Positions 39,965 to 49,543 of a DNA stretch of 64,000 nucleotides are shown here, one piece after another (within the stretch, counting starts at the first letter, position 1; every line of letters begins with the position of its first letter). Under the pieces are notes generated by a model that was given only the letters and a program-made list of their open reading frames with translations, ran no database searches and was not told where the DNA came from. Source of the stretch: Aurantiochytrium sp. KH105 (taxonomy: Eukaryota; Sar; Bigyra; Thraustochytrida; Thraustochytriidae); contig BGKB01000031.1 in the NCBI GenBank assembly GCA_003116975.1, positions 476,862-540,861 of the forward strand, read 5' to 3'. The position numbers were made by a program, and so were the translations under genes.

Positions 39965-41737
39965 CTTCTTGCTGCGCGCTGCCGAGAGGAGCTACGCGGC
40001 CTCTCTCCTTGCTGCTCGCTGTCGCGGGCACGCCGTCCGCGCGCGCGCGCCTTGCGGTCGCTCGAGGGCCTCACTTGGGCCGGGGCCGCCGGATTTAAAA
40101 TCGCCGCCGCGCAATGCTATCGCGCGACCACGCGTGCGCGTGCGCTGTCTGCGCGCACCACCCGTCTCTCCGCCGGAAATCAATCGCTCGCGCGCGCGCG
40201 CGCCCGCTCGCCCGCTCGCGCTTCTCGTCACGCACGTACGCACGCACGCTCGATTGGCGCTCTGTCTATCTGACTGTCTCACTGTCTGACTGTCTGTCTG
40301 TCTGTCTGTCTGTCTGTCTCCTCCTCCCACTCTCTGCTTCTCCTGGCCTTATTGGCAATAAATAAATAAAAACAGCTCTTGCATAACTGGCAGCAGCAGT
40401 TGTCACAAGGGGAAAGACACGGTGGTTTGCTTAGTCGCATCGTACTGCGCCATGCCAAAAAACTGGCTGCAGCAGCAGCGGCCAGCTACTTTTCGAGGCC
40501 GTCAGCGCAGCGTGAGACAGCTCGTCGTGCTCGCGCTCTGGTATAATAAGTGTCGGCTGCAGAGGAAGGGACGACACTCGCTTCCGAATGGCCAGTGATC
40601 GATCGTCTGCGGCTGCGGCCCGCTCCGTTGGTGTGGCCAAACTTTTGGCATTGACGTGCAATATTTGAGTTCTGCTCTGCGTCTGCTTTCGGGCCGCCGG
40701 GAGAGATCGTCTTACTTGATCGACGCGATGGTTACAATTGAGCACCATTATGAGCGTGCTGCTGGTGCGTGTCGTTCAGAAGGCTTCAGCACTCCGCGAC
40801 GCTGACTCTGACCGCGAGGTCAGAGGTCGCGCTAACGTGCGTTCGCTCAGAAGCTCGAGCCTGCAGCTGCAGCAATTGTAACTACAAACCGCCATGGCGC
40901 GTCAAACGAATGCATCCAACTTCTTCCCTTACGCCAAACGCATCATCTTCCGTCTACTCTCTGCAGTCAACGCGACCACCTGCTCCTGCTCCTGGACCTC
41001 TCTCATTCGCTCTGCTCGCCTTCTGCGCACCGGGTCCCCGCGCGCACCCTCCCTGCAATCGGGGTCACCCGCGACCCACCTTTTCCCCTACTCTCTTCCT
41101 ACCCCTTTCTCTACCCCCCTCCCCCCTCGCCGAACCGGCCAGTCTTCAGCGTGCACGGCTTGCGCTCCGTCCTCGCGCTCAGGCCTCGCTCGCCCAACCC
41201 CGCTTGGCCTCGGCCCGCGCGCCGCGCCCGCGCCGGCCGCGGCTCGCGTCGCGCGGCGGCCGCCACCTCCCTCGCCGCCGCCCCGCGCGCTCCGCTCCCG
41301 TCGCTTCGGTCGCACAGTCTCTTCGCCTCCGCGAGCCTGGTGCTTTGCGGCTGGTTCGGGTCCGGCAAAAGAAAGCACAGCACAGCGGTACTGCCCAACT
41401 AACCGAACAGTAACACCAAACAGGGTTTGCGATTTCGACGGCGCCGAGACGCTTCGGCCACTCGCACGGCGGCCGCGCAGGCCGGGCCGGAGAGCGCGAA
41501 CGCGCGGCGGCAGAACCCGAAGCTGCCCGCGGCGCAGCAGCTGCACCTGGCCGGCCCCTCGCCCGCGGCGCGCAGCACGGCAGGCAGACTCGCGCCTCGC
41601 GCGGTGCACGTCGTGCAATTTGGCGCGGCAGCAGCGGCGCCGGAGCAGAGCGAGCGCGCAGTACCTTTTCAGGAGGCCGAGCGAGGTTGAGCAGGAGCAG
41701 CGGCAGGAGCAGCAGGAGGAGCTTGCGCGCGAGCAGG
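39965..41737. promoter_or_regulatory. 1.8-kb divergent promoter of PH and TPR genes
   Basis: This region contains a TGTC microsatellite, an AATAAATAAATAAAA stretch near 40358, and GC-rich low-complexity sequence close to the TPR ATG. A 105-codon minus-strand frame with ATG (40431-40748) and a 48-codon plus-strand frame inside it have no recognisable product. I see no convincing gene, although a short one near 40430-40750 cannot be excluded. Confidence 0.45.
40262..40320. repeat. TGTC tetranucleotide microsatellite
   Basis: A degenerate run that becomes seven perfect TGTC units, upstream of the PH gene. Confidence 0.8.
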
Positions 41738-44700
41738 ATGGGCTGCACGATGTCCAAGGGGACGCACGAGGGCGGGAGGCTCGAGAACCACATGCACCTC
41801 TCGCGCGGGCTCGGCTCGCACAAGCGCAGGACCAAGAAGCAGAGACCCGTCCCGGAGGCACCCCAGGATGAGGAGATGGCGCGCTCCGAAGGCTCCGTGT
41901 GCAGCCGCAGCAGCAGCAGCAGCGCCAGCGCCAGCGCCAGCGCCAGCGCCAACGCGGGCAACGCGGGCGCCGCGAACGTAACGACAGGCAAGCTTGGCAC
42001 GGCCGTCTCCCGCCTGGCCAAGAAAAGGAGCAGCTACGAAGGCAAGAAAGACGTCCGCCGCAAGGTGCTCTACACGATCAAATCAGAAGGCCTCGAGGAT
42101 CCCGCCGCGTTAAGCCTGACGCGGGGATCGAGCGAGGCCGCCGCTGACGTTGCCGCCAGCCTCGAGAATGAAATCGTGAGGTTCAGGGGTTTTCGCATGT
42201 CTGATCTCAAGGAGTTCTGGCGCACTCTCGTCGCAGATGAACACGTCGTGCTTTACGAAGCAAAATGCGACATCGCTGCGGCCCACGTCAGCATGGGCCA
42301 GACGCTGTTTCGCGTCAAGGAGATGGACAGGCAAGACCGTGTCCTGTGTCGCGCCGCGTTTCGACGAGACGAAATCGAGGTCCAACTTGATCAACTTCGG
42401 AAAAAGGAAGCAGACCAGTGGACCGTCGAGGACGTGTGCAACTTTGTCGTTGTCCCACGAACAACAAAGACCGATTGCTTCTTTGAGGATACGTGCTCCG
42501 GCGACGAGGCCTTTGGCAGGCCTTTCGAGGGCGCATTTGTCGTGCATGCGCGCCAAGCCCGCATGGCCTCGCTTGTTCAAAGCCTCGAAACGCACTTTTG
42601 CGAGCATGGAGAACCTCTTGATAAAACTTACGTCTGGATCGACACCTTTTGCGCCAACCAGGCTCTCCTTTCGCAGGACACGCCACAGGCGGATAACGCG
42701 CAAGTGACCGACTTCAAAAAAGCAGCGCGCAATGAGAGGGCCGGTCCCCACGAGAGCGACCGTGCTAGTCTATTAGGACTTCGCCGCAAGTTGATTCGCT
42801 CGACGTTGCACAAAGCCCAGCGACGCTTTCAAGAGACGATTGTGTTCATCGAGGACTGCCAGGATCCAGAACCCATGCGTCGAGCTTGGTGTCTCTGGGA
42901 AATGTACGGTGCTGCAGTTGGCACAAGGCATCCTATGAACCTCGTCTTTGGCGCAAGTACTGACGCAAATGTGTCGGCCTGGCTGCGCGACGGGCGTGGC
43001 GGCGACGAGCTTCTTCGGGCCATTTACGAGATTGACATGCGAACCATGGAGAGTCGGGACGATGGGGACCTTTCTGCGATCCGCAAGGCCATACTTCGGC
43101 TGCCTGGAGGTCTGCCCGAATTCAAGGCCACTGTAGTCTGGTGTCTTTTGCGCTGGTTCCGTGAGCGCGTCGAGCAAGCGGTCGTTGTTGCAGAGCGAGA
43201 TGCTGCCGAACCCGCGCGAGATCGCTCGCTCGCCCATTTGCTTGTCAACGCCGGTGGATTCATGCGAAAGATGAACGAGTTCGACGTCGCATTTGGTTAC
43301 TTTGACCAGGCCGTGCGCATCTTTTCACGAATTGATGGTTCGCAAAGCGTCAACGCCGGCATGGCCAAGCATCGCGCTGCCGTCGTTCGCCATGCACAAG
43401 AACGCTACGATGAAGCCTTCTCTCTCTTTGACGAAGCTCTTTTTATCAAGCGCGCCCACTATGGCAATCGACATGTGATCGTTGCCGATCTTCTTCACAA
43501 CATGGCAGGCTCCGCGGCAGCGCTCCAAGAATACGAAGAGGCCGCGGAGCTCTATGCCGAGGCACTCTCCATCAAGCGGGAAAAGCTTGGTCTCGAGCAT
43601 GCCTCGGTGGCAAACACGCTTCATGATCTCGCCTTTGTTCGCAGGCTACAGGGTCAATGCGATTTGTCCCTGGAACTCTACGGTAAAGCTCTTGCGATTT
43701 ACAAAAACGCTCTCGGACCTCAGGACGCCGCTGTGGCGCATACACTCAACAACATGGGAGCTGTCAAGGAGTGCCAGGGCCATTTTGACGAAGCCATTAC
43801 GCTGTACCGGGAAGCACTTTCGCTACTCCGCGAGACGCTTGGCGAGCGCCACGCTTCCGTTGCGGAACCTCCGGCACAAATGGCCGCGCTGATGGAGGCC
43901 CAGGGCAAGCACGCAGAAGCGCTCAATCTTTTGCAAGAGTCGGCCTCTATCCGTCGGGAGACCCTTGGCTCGCGACACGAGTCAGTTGCGGACGCGCTCG
44001 AGGGAATGGCGGTCATCAAGGATACCTTGGGCGAGCGTGATCAGTCTCTCGAGCTTTTCGCAGAGGCTCTGATCATTCGCAAAGAGTCTTTAAGCCAGCC
44101 ATCGCGACCACCCGTCGGAGCCGTGTCGTTTGGCGATGAAAATACGATCATATCCAGTGAGCATGATCCAAGTATCTCTTCCCCGACTCCTGCTCGATCG
44201 TCCAGCGTCTCATCGACGGTGAATAGCAGAAGGCGGTCGGTCGCAGACACACTCAACAACATGGCCATCGTTTCTGGGTCACAGGGTAAGCATGATGAGG
44301 CGATCGACTTTTACGGTCAAGCTCTTGATATGTGTCGCGACACCGACGGCGAGCGCGACCTGGCGGTGGCTGACATGCTTGCAGGGATGGGTTCAGCCAA
44401 AGTTGCCCAGAACAAGTTTGACGAGGCCCTTCAAATGTACAACCAAGTGCTGGAAATCAGACGCGATAAACTTGGAAAGTCTCACCTTTCTGTCGCCGAT
44501 ACGCTGCAGGACATCGGCGCGATTAAACATGCGCAAGGCAAGTTTGTTGAGGAGATCAGCATGTATGAGGAGGCCATGACCATTTGCAAGGTCTGCCTCG
44601 GGGAGAGACACCGAGCGGCGGCCAACGTGCACAACAACTTGGGCGGTGCTTACGATGCCCAAGGCGAATATCGCAAGGCCCTGGAACATTACTCTGAGGC

Positions 44701-45796
44701 CTTGGACATTTACACGGAAACAACAGAGGACAAGGATGCCGATAGCGCTATAGCCTCGACGCTCAATAATATGGGCATTGTGAAAAAGTCCCTCGGCGAG
44801 TACAGCGAGGCCCTCGCCCTCTATAAACGTTCGCTGGCGATCAAGCGCCGCATTTGGGATCACGAAGCCAACCTTTCCATCGCTGATACTACGGGCAACA
44901 TTGCTGCGATCAAAGGTGTCCAGGGCGATCTCTCTGGTGCGTTGGCAGACTATGAGGAGACTCTTTCCATTAAGCGCACCATCCTGGGCGCCTCGCATCT
45001 GAATGTTGCGGAGATCCTTGTCAACATGGGTGTAATGGAGAAAAATCAAGGCAGGTTTGATGACGCCCTCGAGCATTTTACCCAGGCGCTGGAAATTCAG
45101 CGTGCGCATTCGCCGCGGGATGCCCGCGTGGCGCAAACACTCAACAACATGGCTGTCGTCAAGGGTGGACAAGGTGAATACGAGGTGGCTCTTTTGCTTT
45201 GCAAAGAGGCTTTGGACATCAAACGCGAGGCTCTTGGCCCGCGCCACGACTCCGTCGCCGACACTTTGAACAACATGGCTTTGGCGAAAGAAGCGAGTGG
45301 CAACGGAGACGAAGCCTATGCGCTCTTTGAGCAAGCACTCTCGATTCGCAAAGAAGCTCTCGGCAAAGGGCACCTTTCCGTGGCTGACATCTTGAACAAC
45401 ATGGCCATCGTCAAGGAGGAGCAGGGAAGAGACGAAGAGGCGTGGACGCTGTACGCAGAAGCACTGTCGATCCGCAAGTCTGCGCTCCACGAGCGCCACT
45501 CGCTAGTTGCGGATTCGCTCAACAACATGAGTGCGGTGAGAAGGATGCAAGGCAAATACGATGAGGCCTTGGCACTCAATACGGAGGCCATGCAAATCTA
45601 TCGAGAAACCCTCAGCGAATGGCACCCATCCTTGGCGCGGTCCATGTTCAACATGGCGCTCGTGCATGAGGGACTCGGAGAGTTTGACCAAGCTCTCGAG
45701 TACGCGCAAAAAGCTGAACGCATCTGGCGTAAGACGCTCGGCGATAACCACAGAGACACGCTCAGTGCAGAGTCTCTTGTGGAGGACTTGCGATAG
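41738..45796 (+). CDS. predicted N-myristoylated TPR-array protein (kinesin-light-chain-like repeats)
   Basis: A predicted 1,352-residue protein. The N-terminus MGCTMS has Gly2 and Ser6 for N-myristoylation and Cys3 for palmitoylation. A Ser/Ala-rich linker is followed by an uncharacterised globular domain (about 140-480) with the motifs TYVWIDTFCANQ and PMRRAWCLWEMY. From about 505 to the end are 19 TPR-type units of 42 residues with consensus VADTLNNMAxVKxxQGxxDEALxLYxEALxIRREALG, broken once by about 45 Ser/Pro-rich residues after unit 7. Such TPR_12/KLC-like arrays bind peptides. WID...NQ and RAWCxWE proteins are a pattern I associate with stramenopile TPR proteins, function unknown. The ATG at 41738 was chosen because it creates the acylation motif; the open frame upstream lacks ATG. 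It is probably a membrane-tethered scaffold or sensor (inference). Confidence 0.88.
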   Translation: MGCTMSKGTHEGGRLENHMHLSRGLGSHKRRTKKQRPVPEAPQDEEMARSEGSVCSRSSSSSASASASASANAGNAGAANVTTGKLGTAVSRLAKKRSSYEGKKDVRRKVLYTIKSEGLEDPAALSLTRGSSEAAADVAASLENEIVRFRGFRMSDLKEFWRTLVADEHVVLYEAKCDIAAAHVSMGQTLFRVKEMDRQDRVLCRAAFRRDEIEVQLDQLRKKEADQWTVEDVCNFVVVPRTTKTDCFFEDTCSGDEAFGRPFEGAFVVHARQARMASLVQSLETHFCEHGEPLDKTYVWIDTFCANQALLSQDTPQADNAQVTDFKKAARNERAGPHESDRASLLGLRRKLIRSTLHKAQRRFQETIVFIEDCQDPEPMRRAWCLWEMYGAAVGTRHPMNLVFGASTDANVSAWLRDGRGGDELLRAIYEIDMRTMESRDDGDLSAIRKAILRLPGGLPEFKATVVWCLLRWFRERVEQAVVVAERDAAEPARDRSLAHLLVNAGGFMRKMNEFDVAFGYFDQAVRIFSRIDGSQSVNAGMAKHRAAVVRHAQERYDEAFSLFDEALFIKRAHYGNRHVIVADLLHNMAGSAAALQEYEEAAELYAEALSIKREKLGLEHASVANTLHDLAFVRRLQGQCDLSLELYGKALAIYKNALGPQDAAVAHTLNNMGAVKECQGHFDEAITLYREALSLLRETLGERHASVAEPPAQMAALMEAQGKHAEALNLLQESASIRRETLGSRHESVADALEGMAVIKDTLGERDQSLELFAEALIIRKESLSQPSRPPVGAVSFGDENTIISSEHDPSISSPTPARSSSVSSTVNSRRRSVADTLNNMAIVSGSQGKHDEAIDFYGQALDMCRDTDGERDLAVADMLAGMGSAKVAQNKFDEALQMYNQVLEIRRDKLGKSHLSVADTLQDIGAIKHAQGKFVEEISMYEEAMTICKVCLGERHRAAANVHNNLGGAYDAQGEYRKALEHYSEALDIYTETTEDKDADSAIASTLNNMGIVKKSLGEYSEALALYKRSLAIKRRIWDHEANLSIADTTGNIAAIKGVQGDLSGALADYEETLSIKRTILGASHLNVAEILVNMGVMEKNQGRFDDALEHFTQALEIQRAHSPRDARVAQTLNNMAVVKGGQGEYEVALLLCKEALDIKREALGPRHDSVADTLNNMALAKEASGNGDEAYALFEQALSIRKEALGKGHLSVADILNNMAIVKEEQGRDEEAWTLYAEALSIRKSALHERHSLVADSLNNMSAVRRMQGKYDEALALNTEAMQIYRETLSEWHPSLARSMFNMALVHEGLGEFDQALEYAQKAERIWRKTLGDNHRDTLSAESLVEDLR

Positions 45797-46149
45797 GCTC
45801 TTGTCGCCTCCGCTCAGGAATGTTGAAGTATCGCTTAATACTCCTCCGCTCAGGGATGTTGAAGTATCGCTTCATGCTTTTTTCAAGTCAGACAAAGGGA
45901 AAATAAAAAATTGATGTATCGTATTTCGACAATGTTCGATGATGTAAAAAGGGCTTCTTCTCCCTTTAAAAAAAATTTGAATTGACAAAACTTGAAGGGG
46001 GGGGGGGGAATTCCACCAGCTAGGCGCAGCCAGATAAAAAGGAGAGGCTGCATGATGAGCTGAGCGCAAGATTCTAGTCGATAGACAACAAACAATTCTA
46101 AAAGATATAAACAAAGCGTAGAAAAAATATTTCACAGATAGACAAGGCT
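45797..46149. other. convergent intergenic region with short tandem duplication
   Basis: A 353-base AT-rich gap between converging stops. It has a 29-bp tandem duplication, a run of 12 G at about 45997-46008, and no gene. Confidence 0.6.
45808..45872. repeat. 29-bp tandem duplication just after TPR stop
   Basis: CTCCGCTCAGGAATGTTGAA and the following TATCGCTT occur twice, about 36 bases apart, differing at one base. Confidence 0.8.
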
Positions 46150-47400
46150 TTACAAGCCCCAGAGTGGGACAAACTGGTTGCTGTATGGCATGCGCTGAGG
46201 GGCGTCAAAGAAGCCGTGGTGCGCGGCTTGCATAGGATGGTGACGCCTCATCTGCGGAACGCGACGAGCTTGGTTGAAGTTCTGTCGTTGAGGCTTGCGC
46301 TTTGGGATTGCAATGCGCAACACGCCATTACGCAGCGTGTAAGTTGTAGCGAGCGGATTGACGCGAGGCGCGCTGACATCGAAGACTGCTGGCTCGCGGT
46401 TTGGCAAGCGAACTTCGAGTTCTCCTGAAGAGCGGTCAAATGCAACCTCGATGTCGCGAAGAGTCAAATCCTGAGGGACTTCGCAAAGGATCGTTGCTTC
46501 GTCGGCGTTCTCGCCAATCTTGTATCGCAGTGGCGACTGAGCGTGTGCCGGTGGGCGTTTCGCAGCGGATGTTTTCTTTCCCTTCTTTTTGCCTTGAGTG
46601 GCCTCGGGAGATCTCGCGGCGGTCTGCTCGGAAGCCTGCTTTGGCTCCGACTTGTTTTCTGGCGACTGCCTGCTCGCTTCGTTCTCGTCTAAAGTGTCCA
46701 TGGCGAGCTCGCTCGATTCTTGCTTGGGTTCCACCTCCTGCTTCTGTTGTTGCTGATGCTGCTGCTGCTGATGCTCCTGCAGCAAAGCGCGAAGCTCACG
46801 GTCGCGGGCGGCGAGTTTCTTGGCACGAGCCAAAGCCTGATCCGCGCGGGGCAGCACCTTGCCGTTAATGCGCTTCACGAGCTCACGTCGACGCGAGCGC
46901 AAGCTCTCGTCGCCATGAGATTCGACGGCGTCGAGATTGATGAGCTCGCGCATGAGTGTCTCGACCATGACGCCGTGATCCTCCACAAGAGACGTAGTCG
47001 CGACCTTGCTGAAGGTGCTCATACCGCGCTTAAGCGCCTTGAGCATCCATACGTTTGCAGCTACCATCGCACTTTGTGTCCGGAAGCGCTCTCGGCTGCG
47101 CGAAACCTTGAGCGTGAGCATGTTGACGCGCTTGCCGATCTCCTGGAGCTTGACGCGCGAGGCTTCGATCTCTTTGGCGAGTTCGTCACTCTCGCCCATC
47201 TCGCAGTCCTCGTCCTGAGCGCAGTCGTGGTCATTTTCCTCCACAGATTCGGCACGATGCTCGGGATTTTCGGCTGCTGCTGCTGCTGCTGCTGCATCAG
47301 CCTCGGGCTTTGCAGTCGCGTCGAGCGCCATTTCTTCATGGTCACTCATCACTTCCTGCTGTTGTTCCTGCTGCTGCTGCTGCTGCTGTTGGGAGGTCAT
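46150..47400 (-). CDS. BAG-domain co-chaperone fused to alpha-crystallin-like domain
   Basis: A predicted 416-residue protein. The N-terminus is Gln-rich, then Ala-rich and acidic. Residues about 95-180 form a helical region whose last part, VETLMRELINLDAVES and SRRRELVKRIN, matches the BAG-domain core that binds the Hsp70 ATPase lobe and triggers nucleotide release. A Gln/Lys/Ser linker follows. Residues about 290-370 (ILCEVPQDLTLRDIEVAFD, ELEVRLPNREP, YTLRNGVLRIAIPKRK) look like an Hsp20/alpha-crystallin beta-sandwich, including the G-V-L-x-I-x-I-P end typical of small heat-shock proteins. The tail is rich in Gln, Arg, His and Pro. Together this suggests a co-chaperone that holds clients and hands them to Hsp70 (inference). 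The ATG at 47400 is the first in a frame that is otherwise open upstream without ATG. Confidence 0.8.
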   Translation of the reverse strand: MTSQQQQQQQQEQQQEVMSDHEEMALDATAKPEADAAAAAAAAENPEHRAESVEENDHDCAQDEDCEMGESDELAKEIEASRVKLQEIGKRVNMLTLKVSRSRERFRTQSAMVAANVWMLKALKRGMSTFSKVATTSLVEDHGVMVETLMRELINLDAVESHGDESLRSRRRELVKRINGKVLPRADQALARAKKLAARDRELRALLQEHQQQQHQQQQKQEVEPKQESSELAMDTLDENEASRQSPENKSEPKQASEQTAARSPEATQGKKKGKKTSAAKRPPAHAQSPLRYKIGENADEATILCEVPQDLTLRDIEVAFDRSSGELEVRLPNREPAVFDVSAPRVNPLATTYTLRNGVLRIAIPKRKPQRQNFNQARRVPQMRRHHPMQAAHHGFFDAPQRMPYSNQFVPLWGL

Positions 47401-47827
47401 GTTTCTAATCCTCCTCCTCCAAACTACGAAGCTACTACTATACTCTCTTTGCAACCTTGTTCTTATGGATGTGGTTCTTGTTTGTGCTTGCGCTGGTGCT
47501 CTTAACTCTTGCGCTTTGGTCAACTCGCAGATTGGGATCTGCAGCTGCTGCGCGCACCCGGCCCGCGAGGTCTCCCGGCCGAGACTTTTCTCGAAGACAC
47601 GGCGGCCCTTCGCGAAGATTCTCGATCTTTCCCGAAACTTTCCAGACTCTTCGCGAAAATTCTTGATTTCTTCTCTCGATTCTGGAACTTCTTTTGGCTC
47701 TGTCCGTCCCAAAAGATTTCTTCTTTCATACCCCCCAAATATGCCGGAATTTCAAGCGAGAAATTGGTAGAACCAAATGAGAACGGGGGGGTAACTAATA
47801 TCTTATCGTGGTTAGCTATCGTGCGGA
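47401..47827. promoter_or_regulatory. spacer between aminotransferase stop and BAG gene
   Basis: A 427-base region holding the 3' end of the upstream minus-strand gene and the BAG-gene promoter. Repeated TTCTCGA/TCGCGAA-like motifs occur between 47580 and 47690 (for example TTCGCGAAGATTCTCGATCTTTC), resembling the nGAAn/nTTCn units of heat-shock elements. No other gene is seen. Confidence 0.45.
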
Positions 47828-49543
47828 TCACAGGTTGGCGTCGAGCCACGAAGCGAGGCGCTCAAGAACGTCAGGCACGTTTTTGCGACCAAATCCGAGC
47901 CGGAAACAGTTCGGATCCTCACTGAGCTGGTAGACGCTGCTGGGAAGAAGCATGATGCCGGCGTCGTTCACGAGCGCCTGGCAGAACGCCAGCGTACTCG
48001 GCCAGCGAGCCGCGAGCGCAGAACCAGCGCGCATGCGCGGAAAGCTAATGGTTCCGGCCTTGGGCGAGGCATAATCGAACTCGGCCTGAAAACGAGAAAA
48101 GAACTTGTCGACGGCCGCGAGTCCGCTGCGAATGATCTCCATGTTGCGCGCAATAATTTTCTCCCGGTTGCGAAGTGCAATGAGGGCCAGAATCTCGGAA
48201 GGCGCAGGAGGACAAATGGTGGTGTAGTCCTTAAGAGCCTGGACCTCTGCAAGAAAGGCGTCGTCTTGCGAAGCGAGCCAGCCGATGCGCGCTCCGGGCA
48301 TTGACAGGGACTTGGACACGCCGCAGAGCGTGACCGCCTTTGCATAACGCATAAACGCCGGCATCAGCGCTGGTTCATCGATCTCGAGACCTTGGTACAT
48401 TTCGTCGCTAAACAAGTACGCATCGTTGGACTTGCAAATGTCAAGGAGTGCATCCCATTCGGCGGCCGAAAGCGTGGCGCCCGTCGGATTGTGCGGAAAG
48501 TTTACGACAACGAGACGCGTTTGCTCTGTAACAATTGCGCGCAAGTCGTCCACGGCAAAATTCCACTGGCCCTGGTCGTTGATTGTGGGCTCCCACTTCG
48601 ACAGCTTGCACCCAATGCTGCGCGCTACCTCCACCAGACTCTGGTAGCAAAGGCTCGGGACCACTACATGATCTCCTTGTCGCAGGAGAGCTTGGGCAGC
48701 GAGAAAGATGCCTTCCTCGGGGCACAGCACAATGGCATTATCTGCCTTGGGAACCCAACCATTGCAGTCGGTAGCCGACGCAGCTTCGGCGTCGCGGGCG
48801 TACTGCCGTGCAATTTCTTCGCGAAGCTCGGGAAGCCCAGCAGACTCGGTGTATCCCATGGAGAGCTTGTCCCAAAGAGCTTTGCATTCTTCATCTGCCA
48901 TTTCCAGTACTTCGCTCATGGACAAGCTTTCGCAATCCGAGCAACAAAGCAAGTGCGGCGCGGAGAATTCGTATTGGGCAAAGTATCGCTCGAGCTCAAA
49001 GGGACGCATGCGCTTGTCGTCTGCGACCTCTGTCTTGATCGTCGTTGACGCTTCGCTGGGGGTTGTAGCTACGGGCATTGCGTTCATGGCATCTGCATTG
49101 ACCTCGCATCCCTCTTCGCGGAGCGTCGTCACAGCGTCTGCGAGGTTCATTTCCTTGACGAGAACGTAGTCCGTATCGTAAGTGGAAACGACAAAGATGG
49201 GAAGTCCGCGTGCTGCGAGCGGGGCCGAGAGCTTGGCCACAACACCGACAACCTCGAACTCGAAGGGACCCTCTACCTTAAGCACACGCCATCCGGTTTC
49301 TACTTTTTCAGGCTCATTTTCCGCGTCCCTGCCGCGCGCCTTTTGCACATGCGTGAGTACGTCTTCTGCGGTGCCCTTTTCTACGATGAGCGAGGTCTCG
49401 TCGCTGGTCCTGGACAGTGTAAAGAACTCGTCGCGAGTGAGCGCCTCAGCAGTTACTGCCGCTGCAAACTCTGTGTTCGCGCGGTCAACGCGCACGACGG
49501 CCAGTTCGGCCGGGAGGACTGTCAGCTTGAGCTGTGAGCTCAT
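47828..49543 (-). CDS. PLP aminotransferase (class I/II) with N-terminal ACT-like domain
   Basis: A predicted 571-residue fusion. Residues 1-165 resemble a CASTOR/ACT-type amino-acid-sensing region: LKLTVLPAELAVVRVD, WRVLKVEGPFEFEVVGVVA, SAPLAARGLPIFVVSTYDTDYVLVKE. From about 190 the fold-type I aminotransferase follows, with MGYTESAGLPELREEIA, NFPHNPTGATL (Asn of the PLP site), FSDEMYQGLE (Asp/Tyr site), the Schiff-base Lys in VSKSLSMPGARIGW (about 409), and the substrate Arg in FRLGFGR. The reaction should be a transamination of an amino acid; the exact substrate is not readable. ACT domains usually confer allosteric control by amino acids, so feedback regulation is inferred. The ATG at 49543 begins the ACT part. 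No transit peptide is evident, so it is likely cytosolic. Confidence 0.88.
   Translation of the reverse strand: MSSQLKLTVLPAELAVVRVDRANTEFAAAVTAEALTRDEFFTLSRTSDETSLIVEKGTAEDVLTHVQKARGRDAENEPEKVETGWRVLKVEGPFEFEVVGVVAKLSAPLAARGLPIFVVSTYDTDYVLVKEMNLADAVTTLREEGCEVNADAMNAMPVATTPSEASTTIKTEVADDKRMRPFELERYFAQYEFSAPHLLCCSDCESLSMSEVLEMADEECKALWDKLSMGYTESAGLPELREEIARQYARDAEAASATDCNGWVPKADNAIVLCPEEGIFLAAQALLRQGDHVVVPSLCYQSLVEVARSIGCKLSKWEPTINDQGQWNFAVDDLRAIVTEQTRLVVVNFPHNPTGATLSAAEWDALLDICKSNDAYLFSDEMYQGLEIDEPALMPAFMRYAKAVTLCGVSKSLSMPGARIGWLASQDDAFLAEVQALKDYTTICPPAPSEILALIALRNREKIIARNMEIIRSGLAAVDKFFSRFQAEFDYASPKAGTISFPRMRAGSALAARWPSTLAFCQALVNDAGIMLLPSSVYQLSEDPNCFRLGFGRKNVPDVLERLASWLDANL

Noticed and set aside
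40431-40748. 105-codon minus-strand ATG frame and a 48-codon plus-strand frame in the PH/TPR spacer
   Set aside because: No recognisable motif, no matching polyA or splice signals. Kept only as a caution in the spacer entry.
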